A program made the position numbers and the translations under genes. From YC2-FULL-38-9 sp964629635 (GTDB taxonomy: Bacteria > Patescibacteriota > Microgenomatia > UBA1406 > GWC2-37-13): 64,000 bases of DNA. Position 1 is the stretch's first letter. Each line of letters starts with the position of its first letter. Shown here in pieces: positions 32,359 to 41,317 of this stretch. The notes under the pieces were generated by a model. The model saw nothing but the letters and a program-made list of their open reading frames with translations, had not been told where the DNA came from and searched no databases. The stretch lies in NCBI GenBank assembly GCA_964629635.1, contig CAZVQS010000001.1, positions 434,001 through 498,000 of the forward strand, in the 5' to 3' direction.

Positions 32359-33639
32359 ATGTTTTTTTTCCGAAAAGCAAAAAAGCATCCGTTCTGGAAA
32401 GATGTCCCGGACAGCGTGTGGAACGATTGGAAATGGCAATTGAAAAACAGGGTGAGCGATCCCCGGATCCTCGGTGACATTTTAAATCTCACGCCGGAGG
32501 AAACCGGTCGGATTTCCCACTCGCTTAAGATTCTGCGTATGGCGATTACTCCCTACTACCTGTCCCAGATCGAAGAGGGGAATCCCGACTGCCCCATCCG
32601 GGCCCAGGCAATTCCGACGCTTCATGAAACGCATATCGTGAAGGGCGAGGCGAAGGATCCGCTGCATGAGGAAGAGGATTGCCCCCGCGGCCTTGAAGGA
32701 ATCCTTACCCACCGGTATCCGGACCGGCTCATCCTGTACGTAACGTACCAGTGCGCCATGTATTGCCGGCACTGCACAAGAAGGCGCCATGCCGGGGAAA
32801 CCGATCTGCCCACTCCCTGGGTAAAAATTCTTGAGGCGGTATCGTACATGAAAAAAACGAAAACCATACGGGACGTCCTCATTTCGGGAGGCGATCCGCT
32901 GACGCTTCCGACCGGATATCTTGAAAAGATTTTGAAGCTTATCCGTTCGATTCCCCATATTGAAGTGATACGGATCGGAACCCGCGTACCCGTTACCATG
33001 CCCATGCGCATCGATGAAGAACTGACATCCATGCTGAAGAAATACCATCCCCTCTGGATCAATACCCATTTCAACCATCCGGCCGAAATGACGGACCTGT
33101 CCGCCCGTGTCTGCAACCGGCTTGCCGACAGCGGGATCGTTCTCGGAAACCAGACGGTTCTTTTGAGGAAAGTGAACAACCATCCACTGGTCATGAAAAA
33201 GCTTATGAAACTGCTTGTCGCAAACCGGGTGCGGCCTTACTATATTTACCAGTGCGACCTGAGCCAGGGCATCGAGCATTTCCGCACCAGGATTTCGGAA
33301 GGGGTGGAAATCATTGAATACCTGCGCGGCCATACGAGCGGGTTTGCGGTGCCGACATTCGTCGTTGACGGGGTAGGCGGGGGAGGAAAGGTGCCGGTCA
33401 TGCCCAGCTATGCAGTGTCGCAGGGACACGACAAGTGGGTGTTCCGGAACTATGAAGGGGTACTTTTTTCCTATAAGGAACCGGAAGGGTATTCGTACGA
33501 AGCGCCAAAAGGGTTTGAAACCTATATCGACGAATCCGACCTCCGTTTGAATACGGGAGTCGCCCGTCTTCTCACGGACACGCAGGAAAACACGATAGTC
33601 CCCAACGGCCTCATGCGGCTCAAACGGAGAAATACATAG
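32359..33639 (+). CDS. KamA-family radical SAM protein (lysine 2,3-aminomutase-like)
   Basis: 426 residues, typical KamA length. The N-terminus has FWKDVPDSVWNDWKWQLKNRV, as in KamA. The [4Fe-4S]/SAM motif is C132-x3-C136-x2-C139 (CAMYCRHC), then DVLISGGDPLTL. Further conserved parts are VIRIGTRVPVTMPMRI and YYIYQCDLSQGIEHF. The PLP lysine region is near the C-terminal PTFVVDGVGGGGKVPVMPSY. It shifts the 2-amino group of lysine or glutamate to carbon 3; which one cannot be told. Beta-lysine or beta-glutamate may serve as an osmolyte or EF-P modification precursor. Confidence 0.88.
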   Translation: MFFFRKAKKHPFWKDVPDSVWNDWKWQLKNRVSDPRILGDILNLTPEETGRISHSLKILRMAITPYYLSQIEEGNPDCPIRAQAIPTLHETHIVKGEAKDPLHEEEDCPRGLEGILTHRYPDRLILYVTYQCAMYCRHCTRRRHAGETDLPTPWVKILEAVSYMKKTKTIRDVLISGGDPLTLPTGYLEKILKLIRSIPHIEVIRIGTRVPVTMPMRIDEELTSMLKKYHPLWINTHFNHPAEMTDLSARVCNRLADSGIVLGNQTVLLRKVNNHPLVMKKLMKLLVANRVRPYYIYQCDLSQGIEHFRTRISEGVEIIEYLRGHTSGFAVPTFVVDGVGGGGKVPVMPSYAVSQGHDKWVFRNYEGVLFSYKEPEGYSYEAPKGFETYIDESDLRLNTGVARLLTDTQENTIVPNGLMRLKRRNT

Positions 33640-33647
33640 GATTCGGT

Positions 33648-33905
33648 TCAGGCGGTTCCCTCATCGATCCCGGGATGACCGGGAGTGCCCGCTTCGTAGT
33701 TGGGAGCGTCCTGGTCGAAAGCCTCCTCCGGAGGATAGATACCCCCATCATTGCTTGATGCGTTATTGGGCACATCCTGGTCGTGGCTGAATTCGTCGAA
33801 TTCGTCAAGGGATACCACATCCGTTTCCGGATGAAAATCGGTTTCTTCCGCGGGTTTAGTTTGTGTGTCTTCCTGCCCGTTGGGGGCTTTTGTTCCTGAT
33901 TTCAT
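33648..33905 (-). CDS. Small acidic hypothetical protein
   Basis: 85 residues, very rich in Asp, Glu, Asn and Pro with no hydrophobic core (EFDEFSHDQDV, PPEEAFDQDAPNYEAG). It is probably disordered. No family is recognised. The frame is convergent with kamA. Support is only the open frame and its unusual but gene-like acidic composition. Confidence 0.45.
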   Translation of the reverse strand: MKSGTKAPNGQEDTQTKPAEETDFHPETDVVSLDEFDEFSHDQDVPNNASSNDGGIYPPEEAFDQDAPNYEAGTPGHPGIDEGTA

Positions 33906-33949
33906 GATGCGTTCTGGAACTGTTAATATGATCCGTGATGCATTGCAGG

Positions 33950-34071
33950 GTTTGAGGCCGGGCGGGGGAAGAGAAGTATTCCCTGCGTGACCGGACGGGA
34001 GAGGGTTTTATTCAGGCGATAATCTTGGGCAAATGCAGACTGCATGGCACAATTATCACCCGGCCTCAAAC
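33950..34071. ncRNA. Candidate structured RNA or inverted-repeat element
   Basis: The 262-base gap 33906-34167 holds this element and nothing else I can name. A perfect 13-bp inverted repeat, GTTTGAGGCCGGG (33950-33962) with CCCGGCCTCAAAC (34059-34071), closes a 96-base interior. Read on the minus strand, the interior has GATAAU/AUUAUC pairing around an AUGCA-GUC-UGCAU hairpin, and a GGGAA/UUCCC hairpin, so a three-way junction can form. It could be a small RNA, a leader for the acidic protein gene, or a MITE-like insertion. The strand is uncertain. Confidence 0.45.
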
Positions 34072-34167
34072 GGGAAGAGCCTAAACGTAACGGTATCATG
34101 CCCCTATGATGGGTGGGGGGAGTAAAAAGGGGATAACAATAAAAGAAGAGTTTCGTAATAACCGGAT

Positions 34168-34938
34168 TCAGGTTTTCATGCCGGGCAGCAAGACGGCAAA
34201 GACGGAGCGCATGAGCAGTCCGAACCTGAAAAGATGCCTCATCATGAGGCGCGGGTACCCGGGAAAATATCCATGTCTGGGGGGAAGCCGCCGGTTGCTT
34301 GATTGGGCAAGGGCAACGACCTCTCTCATAATGCGTTCCGTTTCCGCAGCTACGTATGCCCGGTCATGCACGCTGCCTTTCAGGAAAAAAGGCCGTCCGA
34401 CGGTAATCGCATAGGGGCCCGGTTTCAGCCAAACCGCCTCGGCCGAATGGCCGTCGATGCAGGTATTCATGCGGTACAGGTCATCATCCCGAACGGCAAC
34501 GCCGACGGGGACGATGGGTGCGCCGGTTTCAAGCGCCAACCGCACCGCGCCGGTTCGCGGTTCAAGAAAGCCGCCCCGCCGGGGACTCAAACCCCCTTCG
34601 ATGAACACGGCGATGTTTTTTCCTTTCCTGAGTACTCCTACAGCCTGCCGGTATGCCTTGGTCCCGTTGTCGGGTGAAACGGGGATATGTCCGGAGAGCC
34701 TGAGGTACGCGCCGAATACGGGGATCTTGAACAGATTTTCATGGATAAGGACTTTTGTCTGTCCGGACAAAAGGGAGGAAATGATGAACGGATCGGACGT
34801 GGTCGGGTGGTTGATGGCAAGTATCTTGGGTCCGGGAGGAAGGGCGCATGCAGATTCGACATGCTTCCTGAACGCGATTTTCAGGACGGAGCGCACGGAA
34901 TATTTCCCGAGGTAATACAGCGATCTTTCAACAGGCAT
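34168..34938 (-). CDS. plsC: 1-acyl-glycerol-3-phosphate acyltransferase (PlsC family)
   Basis: 256 residues from MPVERSLYYLG. The acyltransferase motifs are NHPTTSDPF (H-x4-D catalytic), FKIPVFGAYLRLSGHIPV, FIEGGLSPRRG and GAPIVPVGVAV. It adds the second acyl chain in phospholipid synthesis. There is no predicted N-terminal TM, but a hydrophobic C-terminal end (LFRFGLLMRSVFAVLL). TATAAT ends 9 bases before this ATG (3 before an alternative ATG at 34944). Confidence 0.85.
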   Translation of the reverse strand: MPVERSLYYLGKYSVRSVLKIAFRKHVESACALPPGPKILAINHPTTSDPFIISSLLSGQTKVLIHENLFKIPVFGAYLRLSGHIPVSPDNGTKAYRQAVGVLRKGKNIAVFIEGGLSPRRGGFLEPRTGAVRLALETGAPIVPVGVAVRDDDLYRMNTCIDGHSAEAVWLKPGPYAITVGRPFFLKGSVHDRAYVAAETERIMREVVALAQSSNRRLPPRHGYFPGYPRLMMRHLFRFGLLMRSVFAVLLPGMKT

Positions 34939-34953
34939 AACCATTCTATTATA
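34939..34953 (-). promoter_or_regulatory. -10 of plsC, leaderless
   Basis: Minus-strand TATAAT (34948-34953) lies 9 bases before the ATG at 34938. Confidence 0.6.
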
Positions 34954-35078
34954 GCTTTTTACGAACCTAAACGCGTAAGGAAATCGGAGAATGCTTTCTT
35001 GGCAGATTCTTACCCGGTATTGAACAGTGGTTCGTGCGGTTCGGGTAAGATAGGGCATTACTATTTACCCGTTACCCT

Positions 35079-35354
35079 ATGGACAATAAAAAAGCGTATG
35101 AGGAGAAAATAAAGGCTGAGATTGATGAACTGAAATATTCTTTCGGTAAATTCAAGGCGCGCATGCAGGGAAATGCGGCAGATGCGAAAATACGCGCGAA
35201 CAAAAATTTCGGCAGTTTCGAAGAGCGCCAGAGTGAACTGGACCGGAAACTGGGAGAACTAAAGGATGCGGGACAGGACCGCTGGATAGATATCAAAAAC
35301 AATCTGGACGATATGGTGAGGGATATGCGGGACAGTCTTCGCAAGCTGGGTTAA
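35079..35354 (+). CDS. Coiled-coil protein, 91 aa
   Basis: 91 residues, almost all charged helix: KKAYEEKIKAEIDELKYSFG, RQSELDRKLGELKDAGQDRW and DIKNNLDDMVRDMRDSLRKL. The heptad-like spacing of Leu/Ile suggests a coiled coil, like the small stress-response proteins found in cyanobacteria and others. No enzyme motif. It lies 6 bases before msrB, so it is probably in the same transcript. Confidence 0.6.
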   Translation: MDNKKAYEEKIKAEIDELKYSFGKFKARMQGNAADAKIRANKNFGSFEERQSELDRKLGELKDAGQDRWIDIKNNLDDMVRDMRDSLRKLG

Positions 35355-35360
35355 AAAGAC

Positions 35361-35723
35361 ATGCTCAACAAATTGACGCCCGAGGAGGAACGGGTAATCG
35401 TACACAAAGGGACGGAAGCGCCCTTTTCTGGTGAATATGACGAGTTTTTCGGGAAGGGCACGTACGCGTGCAGACGATGCGGAGTTCTCCTGTACCGATC
35501 GAAATCGAAATTCGCCTCCGGGTGCGGCTGGCCGAGTTTCGATGAGGAAATAACAGGTGCGGTCAGACATCTTCCCGATCCGGACGGGATGCGAACCGAA
35601 ATCCGGTGCGCCTCCTGCGGCGCGCACCTTGGACACGTTTTTACCGGCGAACGTTTCACCCCCAAAAATACCCGCCACTGCGTGAACTCAGTTTCCCTCA
35701 AATTCATACCAGGCGATGGATAG
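35361..35723 (+). CDS. msrB: Peptide-methionine (R)-S-oxide reductase MsrB
   Basis: 120 residues. The catalytic Cys is in RHCVNSVSLKF near residue 106. Zinc ligands are two C-x2-C pairs (CRRCG and CASCG). GCGWPSFD and GHVFTGERFTPKNTRHC are conserved. It reduces the R-isomer of methionine sulfoxide in proteins. The 3' end overlaps msrA by 8 bases. Confidence 0.95.
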   Translation: MLNKLTPEEERVIVHKGTEAPFSGEYDEFFGKGTYACRRCGVLLYRSKSKFASGCGWPSFDEEITGAVRHLPDPDGMRTEIRCASCGAHLGHVFTGERFTPKNTRHCVNSVSLKFIPGDG

Positions 35724-36264
35724 GGAGACGGCGGTATTTGCCGGCGGCTGTTTCTGGTGTACGGAGGCAGTCTTTCAAAACATCAAAGGCGTGGAATCGG
35801 TGACGTCCGGCTATACCGGCGGAAGTACAAAGGATCCGACCTACGAGGAAGTATCCGGCGGCACAACCAATCATGCGGAAGCGGTCCGTATTGAATTTGA
35901 CCCGGGGGTTGTTTCCTACGATACGCTTCTTGACATATTCTGGAATACGCATAATCCGACATCCGTAAACCGGCAGGGGAACGACAAAGGAACCCAATAC
36001 CGGTCAGCTATCTTCTACATTGGCGACAGCCAAAAAAATAAGGCCATCGCCTCACGCAGGGAGCAGGAGATATCGGGCGGGTGGGAAAACCCGATCGTGA
36101 CGGAAATACTCCCGCTCAAAACATTCCATCCCGCCGAAGAGTACCATAAAGACTATTACCTCAAACATCAGGACGCCCCGTACTGCCAATACGTCATAGC
36201 TCCGAAACTTGCTTCTTTCCGTTCCCGGTATGGAAAACTGGCGAAACAGGAGCGCTTCAGGTAA
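35716..36264 (+). CDS. msrA: Peptide-methionine (S)-S-oxide reductase MsrA
   Basis: 182 residues. The catalytic GCFWC has Cys12 and Cys15. GYTGGSTKDPTYEEVSGGTTNHAEAVRIEFDP and FHPAEEYHKDYYLKH are the family blocks. It reduces the S-isomer, complementing MsrB. The two are coupled by an overlap, together with the coiled-coil gene upstream. Confidence 0.95.
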   Translation: MDRETAVFAGGCFWCTEAVFQNIKGVESVTSGYTGGSTKDPTYEEVSGGTTNHAEAVRIEFDPGVVSYDTLLDIFWNTHNPTSVNRQGNDKGTQYRSAIFYIGDSQKNKAIASRREQEISGGWENPIVTEILPLKTFHPAEEYHKDYYLKHQDAPYCQYVIAPKLASFRSRYGKLAKQERFR

Positions 36265-36280
36265 TTTTCAGACACTTCGG

Positions 36281-36293
36281 TATAATGGGATCA
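36281..36293 (+). promoter_or_regulatory. -10 of the response-regulator operon, leaderless
   Basis: TATAAT (36281-36286) ends 7 bases before the ATG at 36294. An in-frame ATG at 36285 lies inside this box and is therefore unlikely. Confidence 0.65.
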
Positions 36294-36977
36294 ATGAGAA
36301 TCCTTGTCGTTGAGGACGAGCATCGGATCGCCAATAACATAAAAAAAGGACTGGAGCAGGAGCGGTATGCGGTGGACGTCGCCTATGACGGCACGTCCGG
36401 ATTTGACCTTGCATCGAGCGAGGAATACGATCTTGTTATCCTTGACCTCATGCTTCCGGGCATGGACGGAATGGCCATATGCAGGGAATTGAGAAAACAG
36501 AAAATCCATACGCCGATCCTCATCCTTACCGCGAAGGGGCAGACGGAGGACAAGGTATCCGGACTTGATGCGGGAGCTGACGATTATCTCACCAAACCGT
36601 TTTCCTTTACGGAGCTTTTGGCCCGCATTCGCGCAATAACGCGCAGACCGAAAAATGCGCTCGATACCATATTGAAGGTAGAGGGTTTGGAGCTGGATAC
36701 CCTTGAATACACGGTGAGACGGGACGGCAATGCGATTACCCTTTCAAACAAGGAATTCACGCTTCTTGAATACCTCATGCGAAACGCCGGGAAAATCCTG
36801 ACGAAAAATCAGATTATCAACCATGTATGGGATTATGACGCGGACATCCTTCCCAATACCGTTGAAGTGTATATCCGCAATCTCCGTTCGAAAATCGACC
36901 TGCCTTTCAGCGGTGAACCCCCCATCATCCATACGGTGCGCGGGTTCGGTTACAAGATAGGGAACCCGCATGTTTAA
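36294..36977 (+). CDS. OmpR-family response regulator
   Basis: 227 residues. The receiver domain has the acidic pocket VEDEHR, the phospho-Asp in DLVILDLMLPGMDG (about residue 51), LTAKGQ and the LTKPFSF lysine. The C-terminal winged helix has RRDGNAITLSNKEFTLLEYL, KILTKNQIINHVWDYDAD and the terminal VRGFGYKI. It overlaps the kinase gene by 8 bases and is followed by a MacAB-like exporter, a likely target. Confidence 0.95.
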   Translation: MRILVVEDEHRIANNIKKGLEQERYAVDVAYDGTSGFDLASSEEYDLVILDLMLPGMDGMAICRELRKQKIHTPILILTAKGQTEDKVSGLDAGADDYLTKPFSFTELLARIRAITRRPKNALDTILKVEGLELDTLEYTVRRDGNAITLSNKEFTLLEYLMRNAGKILTKNQIINHVWDYDADILPNTVEVYIRNLRSKIDLPFSGEPPIIHTVRGFGYKIGNPHV

Positions 36978-38022
36978 CCGGACGCGCCTGAAGCTTACCG
37001 CCTGGTACCTTCTCATCATCATGGTGGTGAGTCTGACGTTCAGCATTGTCATAGCACGCGGCGTAATCATGGAGGTTGAACGGTTCGAACGGATGCAACG
37101 GTTCCGCATAGAAAATGACCTGCGCAACCGGGTGTATTTCTTCCGGGATGAGGATATGCCGGATGGACCGGTACGGATACTCGTGCAGAACCCGGACCTT
37201 TTGACGGAAACGAAAAACCGGGTAATGCTGCTTCTCGGTCTCGTGAACGGTGTCATTTTTATCGTATCGGGGGGCCTGGGCTATTTTCTGGCGGGAAGGA
37301 CTCTTGAGCCTATCAAAAAAATGATGGATGACCAGAACCGGTTCGTCAGCGACGCTTCCCATGAACTGCGTACGCCTCTTACGTCTCTTAAAACCGCTTT
37401 CGAGGTGTTCCTTCGCAACAGAAATCCGTCAAAACGGGAGGCGGACGAGCTGGTGCGGGAAAGCATTACTGAAGTGAATAAGCTGCAGAACCTTACCGAT
37501 TCTCTCCTGCAGCTTGCCCAGTACGACAAGGCGCATAACGGGAAAGCTCATGCGGAGGAAGTGTCGCTTTCGCAAACCGTCATCCAGGCGGTCCGGAAGA
37601 TCATGCCGGTCGCCAAAAAGAAAGGCGTGAAGATCGATGTGTCGGAGATTCCCTATACCGTAACGGGGAACAAGTGGTCGCTCACGGACCTTTTCGTGAT
37701 ACTTCTGGATAACGCAGTCAAATACAGCAACAACAACGGCAAGGTTGACATCTGGGCGATGGAGGAAGGGGGATATATCGACTTGTCAGTCAAAGACCGG
37801 GGGATAGGTATCGAAAAAAAAGACCTTCCGTTTGTTTTCGACAGGTTCTACCGCGCGGATTCAGCCCGGTCCAAGGAAAATACCCCGGGATACGGTCTTG
37901 GGCTTTCGATTGCCCAAAAAATCGTACGGGAACACAACGGATCCATCCGCGTCCAGAGCGATTCCGGAGTCGGAACTGTTTTCACCGTGCGGCTTCCCCT
38001 TTACAGGGAAAATTCAGCTTAG
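36970..38022 (+). CDS. Sensor histidine kinase
   Basis: 350 residues. TM1 (WYLLIIMVVSLTFSIVIARG), an outside loop of about 60 residues, TM2 (LLGLVNGVIFIVSGGLGYFL), then straight into the H-box FVSDASHELRTPLTSL. The ATPase part has DNAVKYSNNNG (N), VKDRGIGIEK (G1), FVFDRFYRAD (F) and GYGLGLSIA (G2). The small outer loop suggests a membrane or peptide stress signal. It pairs with the regulator just upstream. Confidence 0.93.
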   Translation: MFNRTRLKLTAWYLLIIMVVSLTFSIVIARGVIMEVERFERMQRFRIENDLRNRVYFFRDEDMPDGPVRILVQNPDLLTETKNRVMLLLGLVNGVIFIVSGGLGYFLAGRTLEPIKKMMDDQNRFVSDASHELRTPLTSLKTAFEVFLRNRNPSKREADELVRESITEVNKLQNLTDSLLQLAQYDKAHNGKAHAEEVSLSQTVIQAVRKIMPVAKKKGVKIDVSEIPYTVTGNKWSLTDLFVILLDNAVKYSNNNGKVDIWAMEEGGYIDLSVKDRGIGIEKKDLPFVFDRFYRADSARSKENTPGYGLGLSIAQKIVREHNGSIRVQSDSGVGTVFTVRLPLYRENSA

Positions 38023-38044
38023 GACTTTATTATCAATACATCAT

Positions 38045-39355
38045 ATGCTCAAAACTTTTTTCTCCAATACGCTTAACCGTTTCAGGAAACTGCCGCTTGC
38101 GGGAAAGTTCACGGTAGTGCTGGTCCTCGGCGCGGCAGTGTTTCTGGCCGCCGGTACGTTTGGCAAAAAGACGGATACGGTTACGTATCAGACCGGAAAA
38201 GCGGAAACAGGCACCCTTGTTGTTTCCGTTTCCGGCAGTGGGCAGGTGTCGACCGCCAATAACGGAACTGTATCGACGCTTGCAACAGGCGTGGTATCGA
38301 AGCTTTACGTGAAGGACGGCGATGAAGTGAAGGCGGGGGACAAACTGGCGGAAGTGGAGCTTGACCTCCAGGGCCAGCAGAACGCGAATCAGGCGTTATC
38401 TAGCTACCAGAGCGCAAAAAACAACCTCGAATCCGCGAAGGCGAACATGTTTTCCATGCAGGCGTCCATGTTTACCGACTGGGACAAGTTCATGCAGATC
38501 GCCCAGAACTCCACGTATCAGAATGAGGACGGCACGCCAAACCACATAAACCGTTCGCTTCCTGAATTCCATATCGCAAACGACAACTGGCTTGCGTCGG
38601 AGGCGAAATACAAGAACCAGCAGAGCGTCGTCACCCAGGCGCAGACGGCATTGTCGGCTGCATGGTCTTCCTACCAGCAGACATCCCCGGTAATTTACGC
38701 GCCCATCTCCGGGACGGTCACCGGATTTTCCCTTCAGGAGGGATCGGTTATCGTGGCGTCGACCAATACGTCAAACAGCGCGCAAAGCGCAACGAAAATC
38801 GCGAGCATCAAGACAAAAGCCCTGCCCATGGTCTCCGTCAATCTGACGGAAATCGACGTGCCGAAAGTGAGCATCGGGGATAAGGCGACCATCACGTTTG
38901 ACGCGTTTTCGGACAAGACGTTTACCGGCAAAGTGATAAGTATCGACACGGCCGGCACCACATCCTCCGGCGTCACGACCTATCCGACCGTCATCAGGCT
39001 GGATACGGAATCGGAAGGGATACTGCCCAGCATGGCTGCATCCGCCAATATCATCACCGATACGAAGCATGATGTTCTCATCGTGCCCTCTTCAAGCATC
39101 AAAACACTGGACGGCGGTTTTTATGTCCTGGTCATGAAAAACGGCAAGACGCAACAGGTGACAGTTGAGACAGGGGCTTCATCCGATACTCAGACTGAAA
39201 TAGTAACCGGTCTGAAGGAAGGTGATGAAGTGGTGACCGCCACCATCAATACCGGCTCATCCGCGAAAAGCACTTCAACATCCCCTTTCGGTCTCGGCGG
39301 CGGAGTGCGGATGGGGACAGGGGGCGGAACAAGAAATACCGTCATCATGAAATAA
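38045..39355 (+). CDS. RND/ABC periplasmic adaptor (MacA-like, HlyD family)
   Basis: 436 residues from MLKTFFSNT. One N-terminal TM (FTVVLVLGAAVFLAAGTF), a lipoyl-type half (VVSKLYVKDGDEVKAGDKLA), a coiled coil (residues 110-205, rich in Gln/Ala/Asn), the second half (IYAPISGTVTGFSLQEGSVI), then beta-barrel parts (DKATITFDAFSDKTFTGKV) and a Gly-rich tail. It joins the membrane transporter to the outside. In a single-membrane cell it would be a surface-facing adaptor. It starts 22 bases after the kinase. Confidence 0.88.
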   Translation: MLKTFFSNTLNRFRKLPLAGKFTVVLVLGAAVFLAAGTFGKKTDTVTYQTGKAETGTLVVSVSGSGQVSTANNGTVSTLATGVVSKLYVKDGDEVKAGDKLAEVELDLQGQQNANQALSSYQSAKNNLESAKANMFSMQASMFTDWDKFMQIAQNSTYQNEDGTPNHINRSLPEFHIANDNWLASEAKYKNQQSVVTQAQTALSAAWSSYQQTSPVIYAPISGTVTGFSLQEGSVIVASTNTSNSAQSATKIASIKTKALPMVSVNLTEIDVPKVSIGDKATITFDAFSDKTFTGKVISIDTAGTTSSGVTTYPTVIRLDTESEGILPSMAASANIITDTKHDVLIVPSSSIKTLDGGFYVLVMKNGKTQQVTVETGASSDTQTEIVTGLKEGDEVVTATINTGSSAKSTSTSPFGLGGGVRMGTGGGTRNTVIMK

Positions 39356-39359
39356 CCAT

Positions 39360-40067
39360 ATGATTTCACTGCGAAACATCACCAAAGTTTACCGGATGGA
39401 AGCGGTTGAGACGATCGCCCTGTCGGACGTCAGCTTCTCGATCGCGAAAGGCGAATTTGTCGCCATCATGGGTCCGTCGGGCTCGGGCAAGTCCACGCTC
39501 ATGCACATACTGGGTGCGCTGGACAAACCGACCTCCGGAGAGTATCTCCTGGACGGGGTAAATATATCGGCGCTCGAGGATGATGAACTGGCGGATATCA
39601 GGAACAGGAAGATCGGATTCATCTTCCAGGCATTTAATCTTTTGCCCCGCACTTCCGCGCTCAAAAACGTAATGCTCCCCATGATGTATGCGGGAATACC
39701 GAAAACGGAACGGATCGAACGGGCGAAAAAGTACCTGGAAATGGTGGGTTTGGGCAACCGCATGGAGCATACGTCAAACCAGCTCTCCGGCGGACAGCAG
39801 CAAAGGGTTGCCATTGCCCGCGGCCTCGCCATGAATCCGGCAATACTTCTTGCGGATGAACCGACCGGCAACATCGCGTCCGCGCAGGCGGAGGAAGTGA
39901 TGGCCATTTTCCAGGACTTGAACGAAAAAGGCCACACCATCATCATGATTACCCATGAGCCTGATATCGCGCATCATGCCAAACGTATCATCCACATCCG
40001 TGACGGAAAATTGCAGAAGGACGCGAAGAACGGATCGGCAAAACGCATCGGTTACAAGCAAAGCTAA
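39360..40067 (+). CDS. ABC transporter ATP-binding protein (MacB/LolD type)
   Basis: 235 residues. Walker A is GPSGSGKST, the signature LSGGQQQRVAIARGLA, Walker B ILLADEPTG and the His in ITHEPD. The D-loop after DEPTG reads NIAS instead of the common NLDS, so the D-loop Asp is Ala. It is coupled to the adaptor (4 bases) and permease (4 bases), forming a MacAB-like exporter. Confidence 0.93.
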   Translation: MISLRNITKVYRMEAVETIALSDVSFSIAKGEFVAIMGPSGSGKSTLMHILGALDKPTSGEYLLDGVNISALEDDELADIRNRKIGFIFQAFNLLPRTSALKNVMLPMMYAGIPKTERIERAKKYLEMVGLGNRMEHTSNQLSGGQQQRVAIARGLAMNPAILLADEPTGNIASAQAEEVMAIFQDLNEKGHTIIMITHEPDIAHHAKRIIHIRDGKLQKDAKNGSAKRIGYKQS

Positions 40068-40071
40068 CACC

Positions 40072-41295
40072 ATGGATATTGCAGAACTCATTTTGGAATG
40101 CATCGGAACGCTGAAAGTAAACAAAATGCGCACCGGACTTGCGGTGCTCGGCATCGTTATCGGTATCGGAAGCGTGATTGCCCTGGTGTCGCTCGGCCAG
40201 GCAAGCCAGAAATCGATTGAAAACCAGATCCAGTCACTCGGGTCCAACCTCCTGACCGTCATGCCCGGATCCATGAATTCGGGTGCGGTGCGGGGGGCGG
40301 TCGGCGGAGGCACCACGCTTACGCTGGATGACGCGAAAGCGATATCCACCTCAAACTCCCTTGCCTATGTGAAACGCGTATCCCCCGAACTGTCGCGCCG
40401 GGCACAGGTGACTGCCGGACGCAACAACACCAACACCCAGATAACAGGTGTATATGAGGTGTATGCCGATATGAGAAAAGTCGCCGTAAGTTCGGGAGTA
40501 TTCATCACGCAAAGGGATGTTGAGGCAATGGCAAAAGTCGCGGTGCTCGGCAGCCAGGCGGCAGCCGATCTTTTCGGCGAGGGCTCGGACCCGGTCGGGC
40601 AGAATATACGGGTGAACGGACAGCAACTGCGTGTGGTTGGCGTGACAGAATCCAAGGGCGGATCGGGGATGTCGAATCAGGACGATGTCATTTACGTCCC
40701 GTTGACAACCGCCCAGAAACAGCTTTTCGGCGCCTCTTACCTTTCCTCGATCGCGGTCGAAGCGCAGAACCAGGACGTCATGACGGATGCGCAAAACGAG
40801 GTCGGTTATCTCCTGCTTGCCCGTCACAAGCTTGACGATCCTGCGCAGGCCGATTTCATGATCATGTCCCAGAATGACATCCTCAATACCGCGTCCCAGG
40901 TCACCGGTACGTTTACCGCGCTTCTCGGAGGCATCGCGGCAATTTCCCTGGTTGTCGGAGGGATAGGAATCATGAATATCATGCTGGTTACGGTTACGGA
41001 GCGGACCCGCGAAATCGGTCTGCGCAAAGCGCTCGGCGCAAAAAAAAGGTTCATCATCACCCAGTTCCTGATCGAGGCGATCATTCTCACGTCGCTCGGC
41101 GGACTGATCGGTATGGTTGTGGGAATCATAGTTTCGTATTTTCTCACCAGTATCATGAGTATGCCTTTTGCCGTATCCCCGGTTTCCATTGTGACCGCGG
41201 TTGGCGTTTCGGGGGCGATCGGGATCCTGTTCGGCTGGTATCCGGCGCAGAAAGCGGCGAACCTCCAGCCGATCGAAGCATTACGGTACGAATAA
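40072..41295 (+). CDS. ABC transporter permease (MacB/FtsX type)
   Basis: 407 residues. TM1 (MRTGLAVLGIVIGIGSVIAL) is followed by the large MacB periplasmic core (residues 50-280), then three TM helices (LLGGIAAISLVVGGIGIMNIML, IIVSYFLTS and AVGVSGAIGILFGWYPAQKAA). The typical TERTREIGLRKALGA cytoplasmic loop and C-terminal AANLQPIEALRYE are present. With the adaptor and ATPase it forms an efflux pump for peptides or macrolide-like compounds, probably controlled by the upstream two-component system. Confidence 0.93.
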   Translation: MDIAELILECIGTLKVNKMRTGLAVLGIVIGIGSVIALVSLGQASQKSIENQIQSLGSNLLTVMPGSMNSGAVRGAVGGGTTLTLDDAKAISTSNSLAYVKRVSPELSRRAQVTAGRNNTNTQITGVYEVYADMRKVAVSSGVFITQRDVEAMAKVAVLGSQAAADLFGEGSDPVGQNIRVNGQQLRVVGVTESKGGSGMSNQDDVIYVPLTTAQKQLFGASYLSSIAVEAQNQDVMTDAQNEVGYLLLARHKLDDPAQADFMIMSQNDILNTASQVTGTFTALLGGIAAISLVVGGIGIMNIMLVTVTERTREIGLRKALGAKKRFIITQFLIEAIILTSLGGLIGMVVGIIVSYFLTSIMSMPFAVSPVSIVTAVGVSGAIGILFGWYPAQKAANLQPIEALRYE

Positions 41296-41317
41296 ATTAT
41301 CAATTAGTTATTTTCCT

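Noticed and set aside
32482..33429. Minus-strand open frame (315 codons) opposite the KamA-like gene
   Set aside because: The KamA-like radical SAM motifs lie on plus; the reverse frame is a shadow.
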